Positions 44,887 through 53,607 of a stretch of 64,000 nucleotides of DNA are shown here, piece after piece. Position 1 is the first letter of the stretch. Every line of letters starts with the position of its first letter. The notes beneath the pieces were generated by a model. It searched no databases. It saw only the letters and a list, made by a program, of their open reading frames with translations, and had not been told where the DNA came from. The stretch is from assembly GCF_017592555.1 (NCBI RefSeq), contig NZ_JAGFNS010000006.1:250432-314431 (forward strand), given 5' to 3'. The DNA is from Actinoplanes flavus. Its GTDB lineage: Bacteria > Actinomycetota > Actinomycetes > Mycobacteriales > Micromonosporaceae. A program made the position numbers and the translations under genes.

Positions 44887-47685
44887 ATGACAGAGCAGCC
44901 TGCCCAACTCGACGAACGAGAGGGATCCGACGCCGCGCTACGTGCCGACATCCGCCGGATCGGCACGCTGCTCGGCCAGACGCTGGCCCGCCAGGAAGGG
45001 CGGCCACTGCTGGATCTGGTCGAGGAGATCCGCGCCCTGGTGCGGCAGGACGCCCCGGCCGCCGCCGAACGCCTCGCGGCGATGGACATCACCACCGGCA
45101 CGAAGCTGGCCCGGGCCTTCTCCACCTACTTCCACCTGGCCAACATCACCGAGCAGGTGCACCGGTCCCGGGACCTGCGCCGCCGCCGCGCGCAGAACGG
45201 CGGCTGGCTGGACCAGGCGGCCAAGCGGATCGCCGAGAAGGGCGTCCCGGCCGACGAGATCGCCGCCGCGGCCCGCCGCCTCGCGATCCGCCCGGTCTTC
45301 ACCGCCCACCCCACCGAGGCCTCCCGCCGGTCGATCCTGTCGAAGCTGCGCCAGGTCGCCGACTCCCTGGACGCCGAGTCGGCCGCCGCCGCGCTGTTCG
45401 GCGACACCGACACCAGCACCTCCACCAAGCGTTTCGCCGAGCTGATCGACCTGCTCTGGCAGACCGACGAGCTGCGCCTGGACCGGCCGGACCCGACCGA
45501 CGAGGCCCGCAACGCCGTCTACTACCTCAAGGACCTGTACGCGGACGCCGCCCCGCAGGTGCTCGACGACCTGGCCGACACGCTGCGCCGCCTCGGCGTG
45601 GAGACCGCGCCCACCTCGCGGCCGCTCACCTTCGGCTCGTGGATCGGCGGCGACCGGGACGGCAACCCGTTCGTCACCCCGGCGGTCACCCGCGACGTGC
45701 TGCTCATCCAGCACGAGCACGGCATCCAGGCCACCGAGAAGGCGATGGACAAGCTGATCGACGAGCTGTCCGTGTCCCGGCGGCTGCGCGGCGTCTCCCT
45801 CGACCTGTCCGCCAGCCTGGCCCAGGACCTGGACAACCTGCCCGAGGTGGCGCCGCGGTTCCGCCGGGTCAACGCCGAGGAGCCGTACCGTCTGAAGGTC
45901 CGGGCGATCAAGGCGAAGCTGGCCAACACCCGGGCCCGGCTGATCAACGGCACCCCGCACGTGCCCGGCCGCGACTACCTGGGCAGCGGCGAGCTCATCT
46001 CCGACCTGGAGCTGATGCGTGCCTCGCTGGCCCGCAACTCCGGGCAGCTGCCGGCCGTCGGCGTGGTCGCCACCGCGATCCGCAAGGCGTCCGCGTTCGG
46101 CATGCAGCTGGCCGTCCTCGACGTCCGCGAACACGCCGAGAAGCACCACGAGGTGCTCCAGCAGATGTACGCGCAGGTCGGCGAGGTCGACGACTACGCC
46201 GCTCTGGACCGGGCCCAGCGCACCAAGCTGCTCGCCACCGAGCTGACCGGACGGCGGCCGCTCTCCAGCGCCGACACGCCGCTCACCGAGTCGGCCCGCA
46301 AGACCTTCGACGTGTTCCACACGATCCGGGAGTCGCAGGCGCGCTTCGGTGACGAGGTCGTCGAGTCGTACATCATCTCGATGACCCTCGGCGTCGACGA
46401 CGTGCTGGCCGCCGCCCTGCTGGCCCGCGAGGCCGGCCTCGTCGACATCCACACCGGGCGGGCCCAGATCGGCATCGTGCCGCTGCTGGAGACCCCGGCC
46501 GAACTGGACGCCGGCGGCGACCTGCTGGACGAGATGCTCTCCGCCCCGGCGTACCGGGAGATCGTCCGCGCCCGCGGCGACATCCAGGAGGTCATGCTCG
46601 GGTACTCGGACTCCAACAAGGAGGCCGGCATCACCACCAGCCAGTGGCGCATCCACAAGGCGCAGCGGGCGCTGCGTGACGTGGCGGCCCGGCACGGTGT
46701 GCGGCTGCGCCTCTTCCACGGCCGCGGTGGCACCGTCGGCCGGGGTGGCGGCCCCACCCACGAGGCGATCCTGGCCCAGCCGTACGGCACCCTGGACGGC
46801 GCGATCAAGGTGACCGAGCAGGGCGAGGTCATCTCCGACAAGTACACGCTCCCGTCACTCGCCCGGGAGAACCTGGAACTGACCGTCGCGGCCGTGCTCC
46901 AGGCCACCCTGCTGCACACCACGCTGTCGGTCGACCCGGAACGCCTCATCGTGTGGGACTCGGTCATGGACACCGCGTCGGACGCGGCGTTCACCCGGTA
47001 CCGCTCGCTCGTCGAGGACCCGGACCTGGCCGCCTACTTCTGGGCCGCCACCCCGACCGAGCTGCTCGGCGCGCTGAACATCGGCTCCCGCCCGGCCAAG
47101 CGTCCCAACGCGGACGCCGGCCTGAGCGGCCTGCGGGCCATCCCGTGGGTGTTCGGCTGGACCCAGACCCGGCAGATCGTTCCCGGCTGGTTCGGTGTCG
47201 GCACCGGCCTGGCCGCGGTCCGCGCCGCCGGCCTCGGCGCCGAACTCGACGCCATGCACGAGCACTGGCAGTTCTTCCGTACGTTCCTGTCGAACGTCGA
47301 GATGATGCTGGCCAAGACCGACCTGTCGATCGCCCGCCGCTACGTGGAGACCCTGGTCCCCGAGGAGCTGCACCCGATCTTCACGAAGATCGAGCAGGAG
47401 TACGCCCTGACCGTCCAGGAGGTCCTGGCGATCACCGGCGGCACCGAGATCCTCTCCTCCCAGCCGGAACTCTCCCGCACCCTGGGCGTCCGCGACACCT
47501 ACCTGGAGCCGCTGCACCACCTCCAGGTCGCCCTGCTCCGCCAGTACCGCGACCTGGGCGACGCGGGCCGCCAGATGCCGACCGCCCCGGGCGCCCGCCG
47601 CGGCCCGTCCGACTCGACGGCCCTGGAACGCGCCCTGCTCACCACGGTCAACGGCATCGCCGCCGGCATGCGCAACACCGGCTGA
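44887..47685 (+). CDS. ppc: Phosphoenolpyruvate carboxylase
   Basis: A 932-residue anaplerotic enzyme making oxaloacetate from PEP and bicarbonate. The catalytic histidine is in TAHPTEASRRS (H141). Other signature sites are GSWIGGDRDGNPFV, the second catalytic region VMLGYSDSNKEAG and the mobile glycine loop FHGRGGTVGRGGGPTH, and MRNTG ends the C-terminus. Length is normal. The gene is monocistronic with a 250-base shared upstream region with mfd. Homopolymeric G/C tracts follow the stop. Confidence 0.98.
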   Translation: MTEQPAQLDEREGSDAALRADIRRIGTLLGQTLARQEGRPLLDLVEEIRALVRQDAPAAAERLAAMDITTGTKLARAFSTYFHLANITEQVHRSRDLRRRRAQNGGWLDQAAKRIAEKGVPADEIAAAARRLAIRPVFTAHPTEASRRSILSKLRQVADSLDAESAAAALFGDTDTSTSTKRFAELIDLLWQTDELRLDRPDPTDEARNAVYYLKDLYADAAPQVLDDLADTLRRLGVETAPTSRPLTFGSWIGGDRDGNPFVTPAVTRDVLLIQHEHGIQATEKAMDKLIDELSVSRRLRGVSLDLSASLAQDLDNLPEVAPRFRRVNAEEPYRLKVRAIKAKLANTRARLINGTPHVPGRDYLGSGELISDLELMRASLARNSGQLPAVGVVATAIRKASAFGMQLAVLDVREHAEKHHEVLQQMYAQVGEVDDYAALDRAQRTKLLATELTGRRPLSSADTPLTESARKTFDVFHTIRESQARFGDEVVESYIISMTLGVDDVLAAALLAREAGLVDIHTGRAQIGIVPLLETPAELDAGGDLLDEMLSAPAYREIVRARGDIQEVMLGYSDSNKEAGITTSQWRIHKAQRALRDVAARHGVRLRLFHGRGGTVGRGGGPTHEAILAQPYGTLDGAIKVTEQGEVISDKYTLPSLARENLELTVAAVLQATLLHTTLSVDPERLIVWDSVMDTASDAAFTRYRSLVEDPDLAAYFWAATPTELLGALNIGSRPAKRPNADAGLSGLRAIPWVFGWTQTRQIVPGWFGVGTGLAAVRAAGLGAELDAMHEHWQFFRTFLSNVEMMLAKTDLSIARRYVETLVPEELHPIFTKIEQEYALTVQEVLAITGGTEILSSQPELSRTLGVRDTYLEPLHHLQVALLRQYRDLGDAGRQMPTAPGARRGPSDSTALERALLTTVNGIAAGMRNTG

Positions 47686-47718
47686 CCCTTCCGTATGACG
47701 CGAAGCGGGCGGGGGCCA

Positions 47719-47764
47719 GGGGGGGGCCCCCCCCCCCCGGGCGGTCGGAGCGCCGCCCCCCCCC
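47719..47764. repeat. Homopolymer G8-C12 and C9 tracts after ppc
   Basis: Eight G are followed immediately by twelve C (47719-47738), and a further nine C follow at 47756-47764. The G8/C12 junction is a self-complementary block able to fold back. The tracts lie between the convergent ppc gene and a 393-aa gene; no coding frame uses them. They could be part of a terminator, a slippage site or a sequencing/assembly artefact. Confidence 0.7.
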
Positions 47765-47870
47765 ACCGGGGCTCCCCCGCCCTTCGCCGCCCACGGGGCG
47801 GCGACTTTCCGGCCCCCGCCCGCCAGCGGTCATATCGCCGTCCCACTCCCACAGGACTTGTGGCACCGGA

Positions 47871-49052
47871 TCACCCGTACTCATCACGATCGATCGCGAG
47901 TTGGAACGCTGACGGGTTCATCAGATGTAGACGGGTTCCCCGTCGCACCAGGTCTCCGCGGACAGCAACCGACCGCATCTCCTGATGTGCCAGCGTGGCT
48001 TGGGCATAGTCCCCTTCGCCGAGCGTCATCCACACACGGCGCAGCCGGTCTTCACCCTCTACCGCCCCGGCGATGCTGATCTCGCCTGGCCCCGCTCCCT
48101 CTCGGTGCAACCGGACGACATTGCCGACGACCAGGACTCCCTCATCCGCGATCCTCTCGCGCAACTCCTGAGCCGCTGATGCCAACACCGGCAGGTGGTC
48201 ACGCCGGAAACGGATCGGTTCGAATGCACGGGCGCGCAACGGGCGCGCAACCGCGAGCCGCATGCTCAACTCGAAGGGAAAGCCGGTCTCCCCACCCAAA
48301 CCCACCAGAGCCTCGCAGAGATTGGCGCTCACGCCACGGGAAACCGCATCGGTGAAGACATCGAGACCATCGGGCGAGACCAGAGCATCATTCGCCGCGT
48401 CGTTCGCGGCCCGCACGGCGTCGTAGAGCTGCAATGAGACCCGACGTTCGAACGGCTCCGCAGGTTCGAGCGCATCTGCGACATCGTCGTCGAACAGCGA
48501 CGGTTGTCCGGAAAGCCGCGGCGGAATCGGCGTGTGCACCGACAGCACGAAACTGCCCTCAGCCGGCGCGCCGATCGCGACCTCCCGTAGGAACCTCAAC
48601 ACTTCCGTCGGCTTCCGGGCCGGTTGCACCGCACGCGGCTGCTCCGCGCCAACCGAATACGCGGCGGCCACGACCAGATTCCGCAGGCTTTCATAAGCCT
48701 GCACCCCGTCATCGAGGCCGATGAGCCCCGGGCCGTGATCCGCGGGAAACATCCGAATTGAATGCACATCCCTCGACACATCAGTGATGTCCGCCAGTAC
48801 CTCCAATTCCGAGCGCTCCTCGGCCACCGCAAGCACGGACAACAGGTCCCGGACTCGGGACGGATAATCCCGCAGAGCCAGGTCGTGCGGTTGCAGCACC
48901 TCGAACTCGTCAGCACCGATCGTTTTGATCCAGACGATCCCGCCCCTGCCTCGATCACGAATCGCCCAGGCATTGGCCCGGAGATACATCGCCAACTCGG
49001 AGGGCGACCTGGCGGCCAGTGCGTCACGGTCGGTGACTCGGGCCTGAATCAT
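47871..49052 (-). CDS. Unknown 393-aa partner of a DUF4365 gene
   Basis: No family is recognised. The product begins MIQARVTDRDALAARSPSEL and is soluble. An N-terminal alpha/beta region (AMYLRANAWAIRDRGRGGIVWIK-type start, then EVLQPHDLALRDYPSRVRDL) precedes a helical middle (LYDAVRAANDAANDALVSP). A beta-rich C-terminal region (GNVVRLHREG, ISIAGAV, VAVRGDLVRRGTRLHLM) may be barrel-like. Its ATG overlaps the DUF4365 stop (ATGA), so the two form a coupled pair. Third positions contain clearly more A/T than neighbouring genes, suggesting transfer. Function unknown; a defence or nuclease-associated role is a hypothesis from the DUF4365 partner only. Confidence 0.7.
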   Translation of the reverse strand: MIQARVTDRDALAARSPSELAMYLRANAWAIRDRGRGGIVWIKTIGADEFEVLQPHDLALRDYPSRVRDLLSVLAVAEERSELEVLADITDVSRDVHSIRMFPADHGPGLIGLDDGVQAYESLRNLVVAAAYSVGAEQPRAVQPARKPTEVLRFLREVAIGAPAEGSFVLSVHTPIPPRLSGQPSLFDDDVADALEPAEPFERRVSLQLYDAVRAANDAANDALVSPDGLDVFTDAVSRGVSANLCEALVGLGGETGFPFELSMRLAVARPLRARAFEPIRFRRDHLPVLASAAQELRERIADEGVLVVGNVVRLHREGAGPGEISIAGAVEGEDRLRRVWMTLGEGDYAQATLAHQEMRSVAVRGDLVRRGTRLHLMNPSAFQLAIDRDEYG

Positions 49053-49533
49053 TGCGCCGCCCCTTCCAGGTCGCCGTCCAGCAAATGCCGAAGAGTCGTC
49101 ACGGTCAACAGGTTCCGCAATGGAACCTCGACCACCACGCTGCCCGGCTGCCCTTCACCCATGGGACGAAGATCCTGGTCCGCCAGCGAAAGCCAGTATG
49201 CGGCGGTCGAGAGCGTCATGTGCGCATCCGTGCAGACCGCGTACTCGGCGGCATCAGCCGGCACCGAGACCAAGGCAAGGAAGCGGGGAATCTGAAAACC
49301 CGGGCCTGCCAGGTGGTTGAAGTGCGGGACCAGCAGCCGATGGCGAATCCTGCCATCCCTGACCTCGATCTCAGCCGAGGTCTTCACCTGAACCTCGATC
49401 TTGGGCGAGCGGGTCGTCCCGCGCGGGCCAGGGCATGCGATCTGCCAGTCGACACCGTCGATGTCCAGGTTCATCTTGGAAGTGGTGAGGTCACGTCCAC
49501 CGAAGTGGTGTATGAACTGGACTTCCAGGACGA
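49049..49533 (-). pseudogene. 5'-truncated DUF4365-domain gene beside IS256 element
   Basis: The DUF4365 core is visible: LDIDGVDWQIACPG, KIEVQVKTSAEIEV, PRFLALVSVPADAAEYAVCTDA, AAYWLSLADQDLRP (read as short pieces) and the end VVVEVPLRNLLTVTTL. DUF4365 has a restriction-nuclease-like fold and appears in defence-associated proteins. The N-terminus is lost at the IS inverted repeat; the frame continues into the element without a proper start, and the first internal ATG (49474) would remove the beginning of the core. It is coupled by overlap to the 393-aa gene. Treated as broken unless an element-borne start drives it. Confidence 0.75.
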
Positions 49534-49555
49534 AAGAGGCGGCCACCGCAGATCC
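49532..49555 (+). repeat. Left terminal inverted repeat of the IS256 element
   Basis: Begins GAAAGAGGCGGCCACCGCAG. It matches the reverse complement of 50851-50874 at 21 of 24 positions, with differences at positions 2, 15 and 19. Confidence 0.8.
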
Positions 49556-49592
49556 TTCGGATTGATTGAAGATCACGAAGGAGAGACCTGCG

Positions 49593-50837
49593 ATGGCCGC
49601 AGAACCGAGTTTGGACCTTGCCGGGTTGCTGGGCGCGCATTTGGAATCGGCGAGCCCTGATCTGCTGCAGTCCCTGGTCAAGACGTTCGCCGACGCGTTG
49701 ATGTCCGCCGAGGCTGATGCTCTGTGTGGTGCCGGCTACGGCGAACGCACGCCTGAGCGGACCAACTCGCGTAACGGCTATCGGCAGCGCGAGTGGGATA
49801 CCCGGGCCGGCACGATCGAGCTGGCGGTCCCGAAGCTGCGGTCCGGTTCGTATTTCCCGGACTGGCTGCTGCAGCACCGGCGCCGGGCCGAGCAGGCCCT
49901 GGTCAGTGTGGTGGCCACCAGCTACCTGCTCGGGGTGTCGACCCGGCGGATGGAACGCCTGGTGGAGCAACTCGGCGTCAAACAGCTGTCTAAGAGCCAG
50001 GTCTCGGAGATGGCCCGGCACCTCGATGCCCAGGTCGAGGCGTTTCGCAACCGGCCCCTCGACCAAGGCCCGTACACGTTTGTGTGGACCGACGCCCTGG
50101 TCATCAAGGTCCGCGAACACGGCCGCACGGTCAACGTGCACGCCCTGGTCGCGGTCGGCGTCAACGCCGACGGCGGCCGTGAGGTCCTCGGCCTTGACGT
50201 CGCCAGTGACGAGGACGGTGCCGGCTGGCTGGCCTTCCTGCGCGGCTTGACCGCCCGCGGCCTGTCCGGCGTCCGGCTCGTGATCTCCGATGCCCACCGC
50301 GGCCTCGTCAGCGCGATCGGCGCCGCGCTGCCCGGCGCGCAGTGGCAGAGATGTCGCACTCACTACCTGCGAAACCTTCTCTCACGCGTCCCGAAGAGCG
50401 CGCAGCCGTGGGTGGCCACCCTGGTCCGCACGATCTTCGACCAACCCGACGCCGTCGCGGTCAGCCAGCAGTTCGACCGCGTCTTGGACAGCATCACCGA
50501 GAAGTTCCCGGCCGCTGCCGAACACCTCGACGACGCCCGCGCCGACCTGCTGGCCTTCACCGCGTTCCCCCGCGAGCTGTGGCGCCAGATCTGGTCGAAC
50601 AACCCGCAGGAACGGCTGAACAAGGAGATCCGCCGCCGCACCGACGTCGTCGGGATCTTCCCGAACCGGGCCGCGATCATCCGCCTCGTCGGCGCGGTCC
50701 TGGCCGAACAGACCGACGAATGGGTCGAAGGCCGCCGCTACATGGGCCTCGAAATCCTCGCCAAAGCACGCCTGACCAGTATCAACACCGACGGACACGA
50801 CACCGGAATCATCGAAACGACCGCAATCGCCGCATAA
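49593..50837 (+). CDS. IS256-family transposase
   Basis: A 414-residue Mutator-type DDE transposase. Catalytic residues appear as D167 (VWTDALVIKV), D233 (VISDAHRGL) and E340 (NNPQERLNKEIRRRTD). The zinc-like CRTHYLRNLL and the terminal FPNRAAIIRLVGAVL motifs are also family typical. The ATG at 49593 has AAGGAGAG 8 bases upstream; a TTG at 49566 would add 9 residues. Length is full, so the copy may be active. The protein catalyses cut or copy-paste transposition through the terminal repeats at 49532 and 50851. Confidence 0.95.
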   Translation: MAAEPSLDLAGLLGAHLESASPDLLQSLVKTFADALMSAEADALCGAGYGERTPERTNSRNGYRQREWDTRAGTIELAVPKLRSGSYFPDWLLQHRRRAEQALVSVVATSYLLGVSTRRMERLVEQLGVKQLSKSQVSEMARHLDAQVEAFRNRPLDQGPYTFVWTDALVIKVREHGRTVNVHALVAVGVNADGGREVLGLDVASDEDGAGWLAFLRGLTARGLSGVRLVISDAHRGLVSAIGAALPGAQWQRCRTHYLRNLLSRVPKSAQPWVATLVRTIFDQPDAVAVSQQFDRVLDSITEKFPAAAEHLDDARADLLAFTAFPRELWRQIWSNNPQERLNKEIRRRTDVVGIFPNRAAIIRLVGAVLAEQTDEWVEGRRYMGLEILAKARLTSINTDGHDTGIIETTAIAA

Positions 50838-50850
50838 GATCAACACACAC

Positions 50851-50874
50851 GGATCAGCGCTGGCCGCCTCTTAC
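50851..50874 (-). repeat. Right terminal inverted repeat of the IS256 element
   Basis: Reads, in the inward direction, GTAAGAGGCGGCCAGCGCTG and on to GATCC. It pairs with the left repeat at 49532-49555. The bases just outside (50875 onward) continue the stub of another gene. Confidence 0.8.
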
Positions 50875-50973
50875 ACCACGCCAGCGGACGCGACCAGTGG
50901 TGAAGCCACCCGCACACGCCAGTGCATGAATGAACCCCTCACCGTGCAACCCTTGGTGAACGTTCTTGTTCAA
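50875..50973 (-). pseudogene. N-terminal stub of a second DUF4365-like gene
   Basis: A TTG codon at 50973, preceded by AGGGCGG, opens a frame reading MNKNVHQGLHGEGFIHALA and on to CAGGFTTGRVRW before it runs into the IS. HxG-xxGE-x-FIHALA-x-AGG is the usual DUF4365 N-terminus. The left fragment has its own equivalent segment (EVQFIHHFGGRDLTTSK), which aligns with the stub rather than continuing it. The stub therefore seems to come from a different DUF4365 gene. The remaining 50974-51037 holds no gene. Confidence 0.5.
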
Positions 50974-51037
50974 CGCATCCCGCCCTGAGGATCCCCGACC
51001 GTCCAGCAACAGACTAGTTGTCTTGCGCCAACTACGG

Positions 51038-51069
51038 GAAGGGCCTTCCCCGAACGGGGAAGGCCCTTC
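51038..51069. terminator. Perfect 14-bp hairpin after the ABC operon
   Basis: GAAGGGCCTTCCCC pairs perfectly with GGGGAAGGCCCTTC around a GAAC loop, 15 bases beyond the permease stop on the minus strand. A very strong terminator candidate; it also insulates the IS/DUF4365 region. Confidence 0.8.
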
Positions 51070-51083
51070 GTCGTGGGCGTTGG

Positions 51084-51794
51084 TCAGCTGGTTTCGCCGG
51101 CCAGGCTGAAGGAGCCGAGGCGGTTGATGGCGAAGACGGTGCCGGCGATCGTGAAGATCGCGCTCATCACGATGGCCGTGGTGAGGGTGACCGGGGTCTG
51201 CATCATGCCGTTCGGGGCGATCTCGTCGGTGATGGCGATGACGTACTGGCCGATGGCCAGGTTCTTGGTGCCGCTCACGAAGTTTCCGAGCAGGCCCTCC
51301 CAGACCAGGATGTAGACCAGGCCGACCAGCACCGGGCGGCGGCTGATCAGGCTGAACAGCAGGAACAGGGCGGAGTAGGCGAAGGCGCCGACGGTCGCGG
51401 CGACGGCCAGGGCGCCACCGAGCTTCGCCGAGCCGGCCAGGACGCCGGTGACGAACAGGGGTACGGCCGAGACCACCGTGGTGACCGAGGCGGCCACGGC
51501 GTACTTCGCGAGGATGATGTCGCGGCGGGCCAGCGGCTTGGTGAGGATGTGCACGATGGTGCCGTCGTCGACCTCGGAGCCGAGGACGCCGGTGCCGACG
51601 ATCAGGGCGACGACCGGCAGCACCACGGCGAGACCCAGCGCGACGATCACCGCCTGGCCCCACATGTCGGGCGACACGTCGTACATCCGGCAGAGCAGGG
51701 CCAGACCGACCAGCAGGATCGGCAGCGGCAGGAGCAGCAGCGCCCGGCGGCGGCCGAACAGGCCGCGCGCGGTGATGAAAGCGACCGTGGACAT
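51084..51794 (-). CDS. ABC-2 type permease
   Basis: A 236-residue integral membrane protein with six hydrophobic helices (LLLLPLPILLVGLALLC, IVALGLAVVLPVVALIVGTG, and so on) and the ABC-2 signature region VDDGTIVHILTKPLARRDIILAKYA after helix two, which couples to the ATPase. No signal peptide. It follows an ATPase gene with a one-base overlap (TGATG) and ends a four-gene operon. The substrate is unknown; peptides, lipids, antibiotics or polysaccharides are common for this type. Confidence 0.85.
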   Translation of the reverse strand: MSTVAFITARGLFGRRRALLLLPLPILLVGLALLCRMYDVSPDMWGQAVIVALGLAVVLPVVALIVGTGVLGSEVDDGTIVHILTKPLARRDIILAKYAVAASVTTVVSAVPLFVTGVLAGSAKLGGALAVAATVGAFAYSALFLLFSLISRRPVLVGLVYILVWEGLLGNFVSGTKNLAIGQYVIAITDEIAPNGMMQTPVTLTTAIVMSAIFTIAGTVFAINRLGSFSLAGETS

Positions 51795-52747
51795 CAGCCC
51801 TCCAGCAGGTAGGAGAAGACGCTCTCCAGGGACTCGTCGGACGGCACCAGCTGGTGCAGGCGGATCCCCTGGTCGAGTGCGATGCGGGGCAGCACGCGGG
51901 TGAAGCTGCCGTAGTCGGAGGCGCGAACGGTCAAGCCGGTGGCCTCGATCTCGATGCCGGCGACCGACTTCTCGGCCATCAGCGCGACGGCCAGCCGGCG
52001 GTCGTCGGAGCTGCGCACGGCGAAGACGTGCGGCCGGTTGGTCATCAGCCGGCGGATCTTGCGGTAGTCGCCGGAGGCGGCGAGCCGGCCCGCCACGATG
52101 ACCTGGACCAGGCCGGCGACCTGCTCGACCTCCTCCAGGATGTGCGAGCTGAACAGGATGGTGTGGCCGCGGTCGCCGAGCGCGTGCAGCAGTTCCATCA
52201 TGTGCATCCGCTGGCGCGGGTCCATGCCGTTGAACGGCTCGTCCAGCAGCAGGACGCGGGGCTCGTGGACCAGTGCGGCGGCGACCCGGGTGCGCTGCCG
52301 CATGCCCTTGGAGAACGTCTCGATGCGGCGTTCGGCGGCGCCGGTCATCTCGACCAGTTCCAGGGCCCGCTGGGCGGCGCCCTCCGGGTCCTTGAGCTTC
52401 TGCATCTTCGCGCAGGCGGTCACGAACTGGCGGGCGGTCAGGAAGCCGTGCACCGCCTCGCGCTCGGTGACCAGGCCGAGGTCGCGGTAGACGGCCGGGT
52501 TGCGCCAGGTGGGCTTGCCGTCGATGGTCACCAGGCCCCGGGAGGGGGCGAGGAAGCCGGCCATCATGTGCAGCACGGTGGTCTTGCCGGCGCCGTTGGG
52601 CCCGAGCAGGCCGGTGACGCCGGGGCTCAGCGACATGGTGATGTCGTTGACCGCCACCACGTTGCCGTACCAGCGGGAGACGTTGACCAGATCGACCACG
52701 CCGGTGGTGGCGGCGGGTGTCTCGGCCGGGATGGTCTGGGCGGTCAC
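51794..52747 (-). CDS. ABC transporter ATP-binding protein
   Basis: A 317-residue ATPase of the ABC-2 drug/lipid type. Walker A is LLGPNGAGKTT, the Q-loop region is LVTEREAVHGFLT, the signature is ETFSKGMRQRTRVAAAL (a variant, SKGM, instead of LSGGQ), and Walker B is VLLLDEPFNGMD. A C-terminal extension of about 80 residues is typical of the family. The GTG at 52747 overlaps the upstream permease stop by 4 bases. Pairs with the permeases at 51.1 and 52.7 kb. Confidence 0.93.
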   Translation of the reverse strand: MTAQTIPAETPAATTGVVDLVNVSRWYGNVVAVNDITMSLSPGVTGLLGPNGAGKTTVLHMMAGFLAPSRGLVTIDGKPTWRNPAVYRDLGLVTEREAVHGFLTARQFVTACAKMQKLKDPEGAAQRALELVEMTGAAERRIETFSKGMRQRTRVAAALVHEPRVLLLDEPFNGMDPRQRMHMMELLHALGDRGHTILFSSHILEEVEQVAGLVQVIVAGRLAASGDYRKIRRLMTNRPHVFAVRSSDDRRLAVALMAEKSVAGIEIEATGLTVRASDYGSFTRVLPRIALDQGIRLHQLVPSDESLESVFSYLLEG

Positions 52748-53607
52748 AGCGAGGCCACCTTCCGGTAGCGGGCCAGCAGGAGCAGGAGGCAGGAGGCGAT
52801 CAGGCAGAACGCCTCGATGGCGTAGACCGGGCCGAACCGGCCGAGGTCGAGGCCGGTGCCCTCGGCGCCGCTGACCCACTGGTTGATGCCGGCGATCAGC
52901 GTCATCGGGCTGGCCAGTCCGGCCAGGCTGTTGGCGGTGGTGGAGGGCAGGGAGGCGAGGACGCCGACGATCGGGGCGGTCATCAGGAAGACCGCGACGA
53001 TGCCGCCGGCCGCGAACGCCTGCTTGCCGGTGAGGGAGGCGATCAGCAGGCCGATGCCGGCGAACATCAGCGCCCACAGCAGGCTGTAGCCCCAGCCGGG
53101 GACCAGGTCGAGGACCTCGTTCCACACGCCCTTGAAGCCGGTCTTGGTGGTGAACGCGGCGCCGAGGAACATGATGAACTGCGGCACGCCGAGCAGCAGC
53201 CAGATGGCGCTGGCCAGGGCGGCGTACTTCGCGGCCACGTAGTCGGCGGCGCGCAGCGGCCGGCTGAAGTAGAGCGGCAGGGTGCCGGACCGCAGATCAC
53301 GGGAGACCAGCTGCGGCGCCACGATCGCCACGAAGAAGATGATCAGGAAGCTCATCTGGTCGGCGAACTGGCTGTAGGTGAAGATCACCTCGCCGATGGT
53401 GGACCGGACCGCGGCCACGATCACCGCGACCAGCAGCATGATGCCGAAGACGAGCCAGGGGAAGATCTTCGCCTTGGCGGAGCGGCCCAGCCCGTACGCC
53501 GCGCGCAGCCCGTGCACGTAGAGCGCCTGCTGCATGGCGAAGCGGCCCAGACGGGGTCCGTCGTACCGCTGGTATCCGATGTCATGGATGACGCCGGCCT
53601 CAGACAT
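52744..53607 (-). CDS. ABC-2 type permease
   Basis: A 287-residue membrane protein with about six transmembrane helices (IFPWLVFGIMLLVAVIVAAV, MSFLIIFFVAIVAP, AIWLLLGVPQFIMFLG, LLWALMFAGIGLLIASL, and others) and the ABC-2 coupling motif VSRDLRSGTLPLYFSRPL. The start ATG at 53607 overlaps the end of the second ATPase gene by 8 bases. The N-terminal cytoplasmic segment IHDIGYQRYDGPRLGR is typical of this permease type. Substrate unknown. Confidence 0.88.
   Translation of the reverse strand: MSEAGVIHDIGYQRYDGPRLGRFAMQQALYVHGLRAAYGLGRSAKAKIFPWLVFGIMLLVAVIVAAVRSTIGEVIFTYSQFADQMSFLIIFFVAIVAPQLVSRDLRSGTLPLYFSRPLRAADYVAAKYAALASAIWLLLGVPQFIMFLGAAFTTKTGFKGVWNEVLDLVPGWGYSLLWALMFAGIGLLIASLTGKQAFAAGGIVAVFLMTAPIVGVLASLPSTTANSLAGLASPMTLIAGINQWVSGAEGTGLDLGRFGPVYAIEAFCLIASCLLLLLARYRKVASL

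Larger units (their letters stand above)
49532..50874 (+). mobile_element. IS256-family insertion sequence
   Basis: A 1343-base element bounded by 24-base imperfect inverted repeats (21 of 24 match) and holding one DDE transposase gene. The 8-base direct repeat expected for IS256-type elements is not found at the borders: flanks read TCCAGGAC on the left and ACCACGCC on the right. The flanking DUF4365 fragments do not form one continuous gene. Together these suggest that the two ends come from different insertion events. Confidence 0.85.

Noticed and set aside
49524..50882. Target-site duplication around the IS256 element
   Set aside because: Compared 8-base flanks TCCAGGAC and ACCACGCC do not match, so no duplication is claimed.
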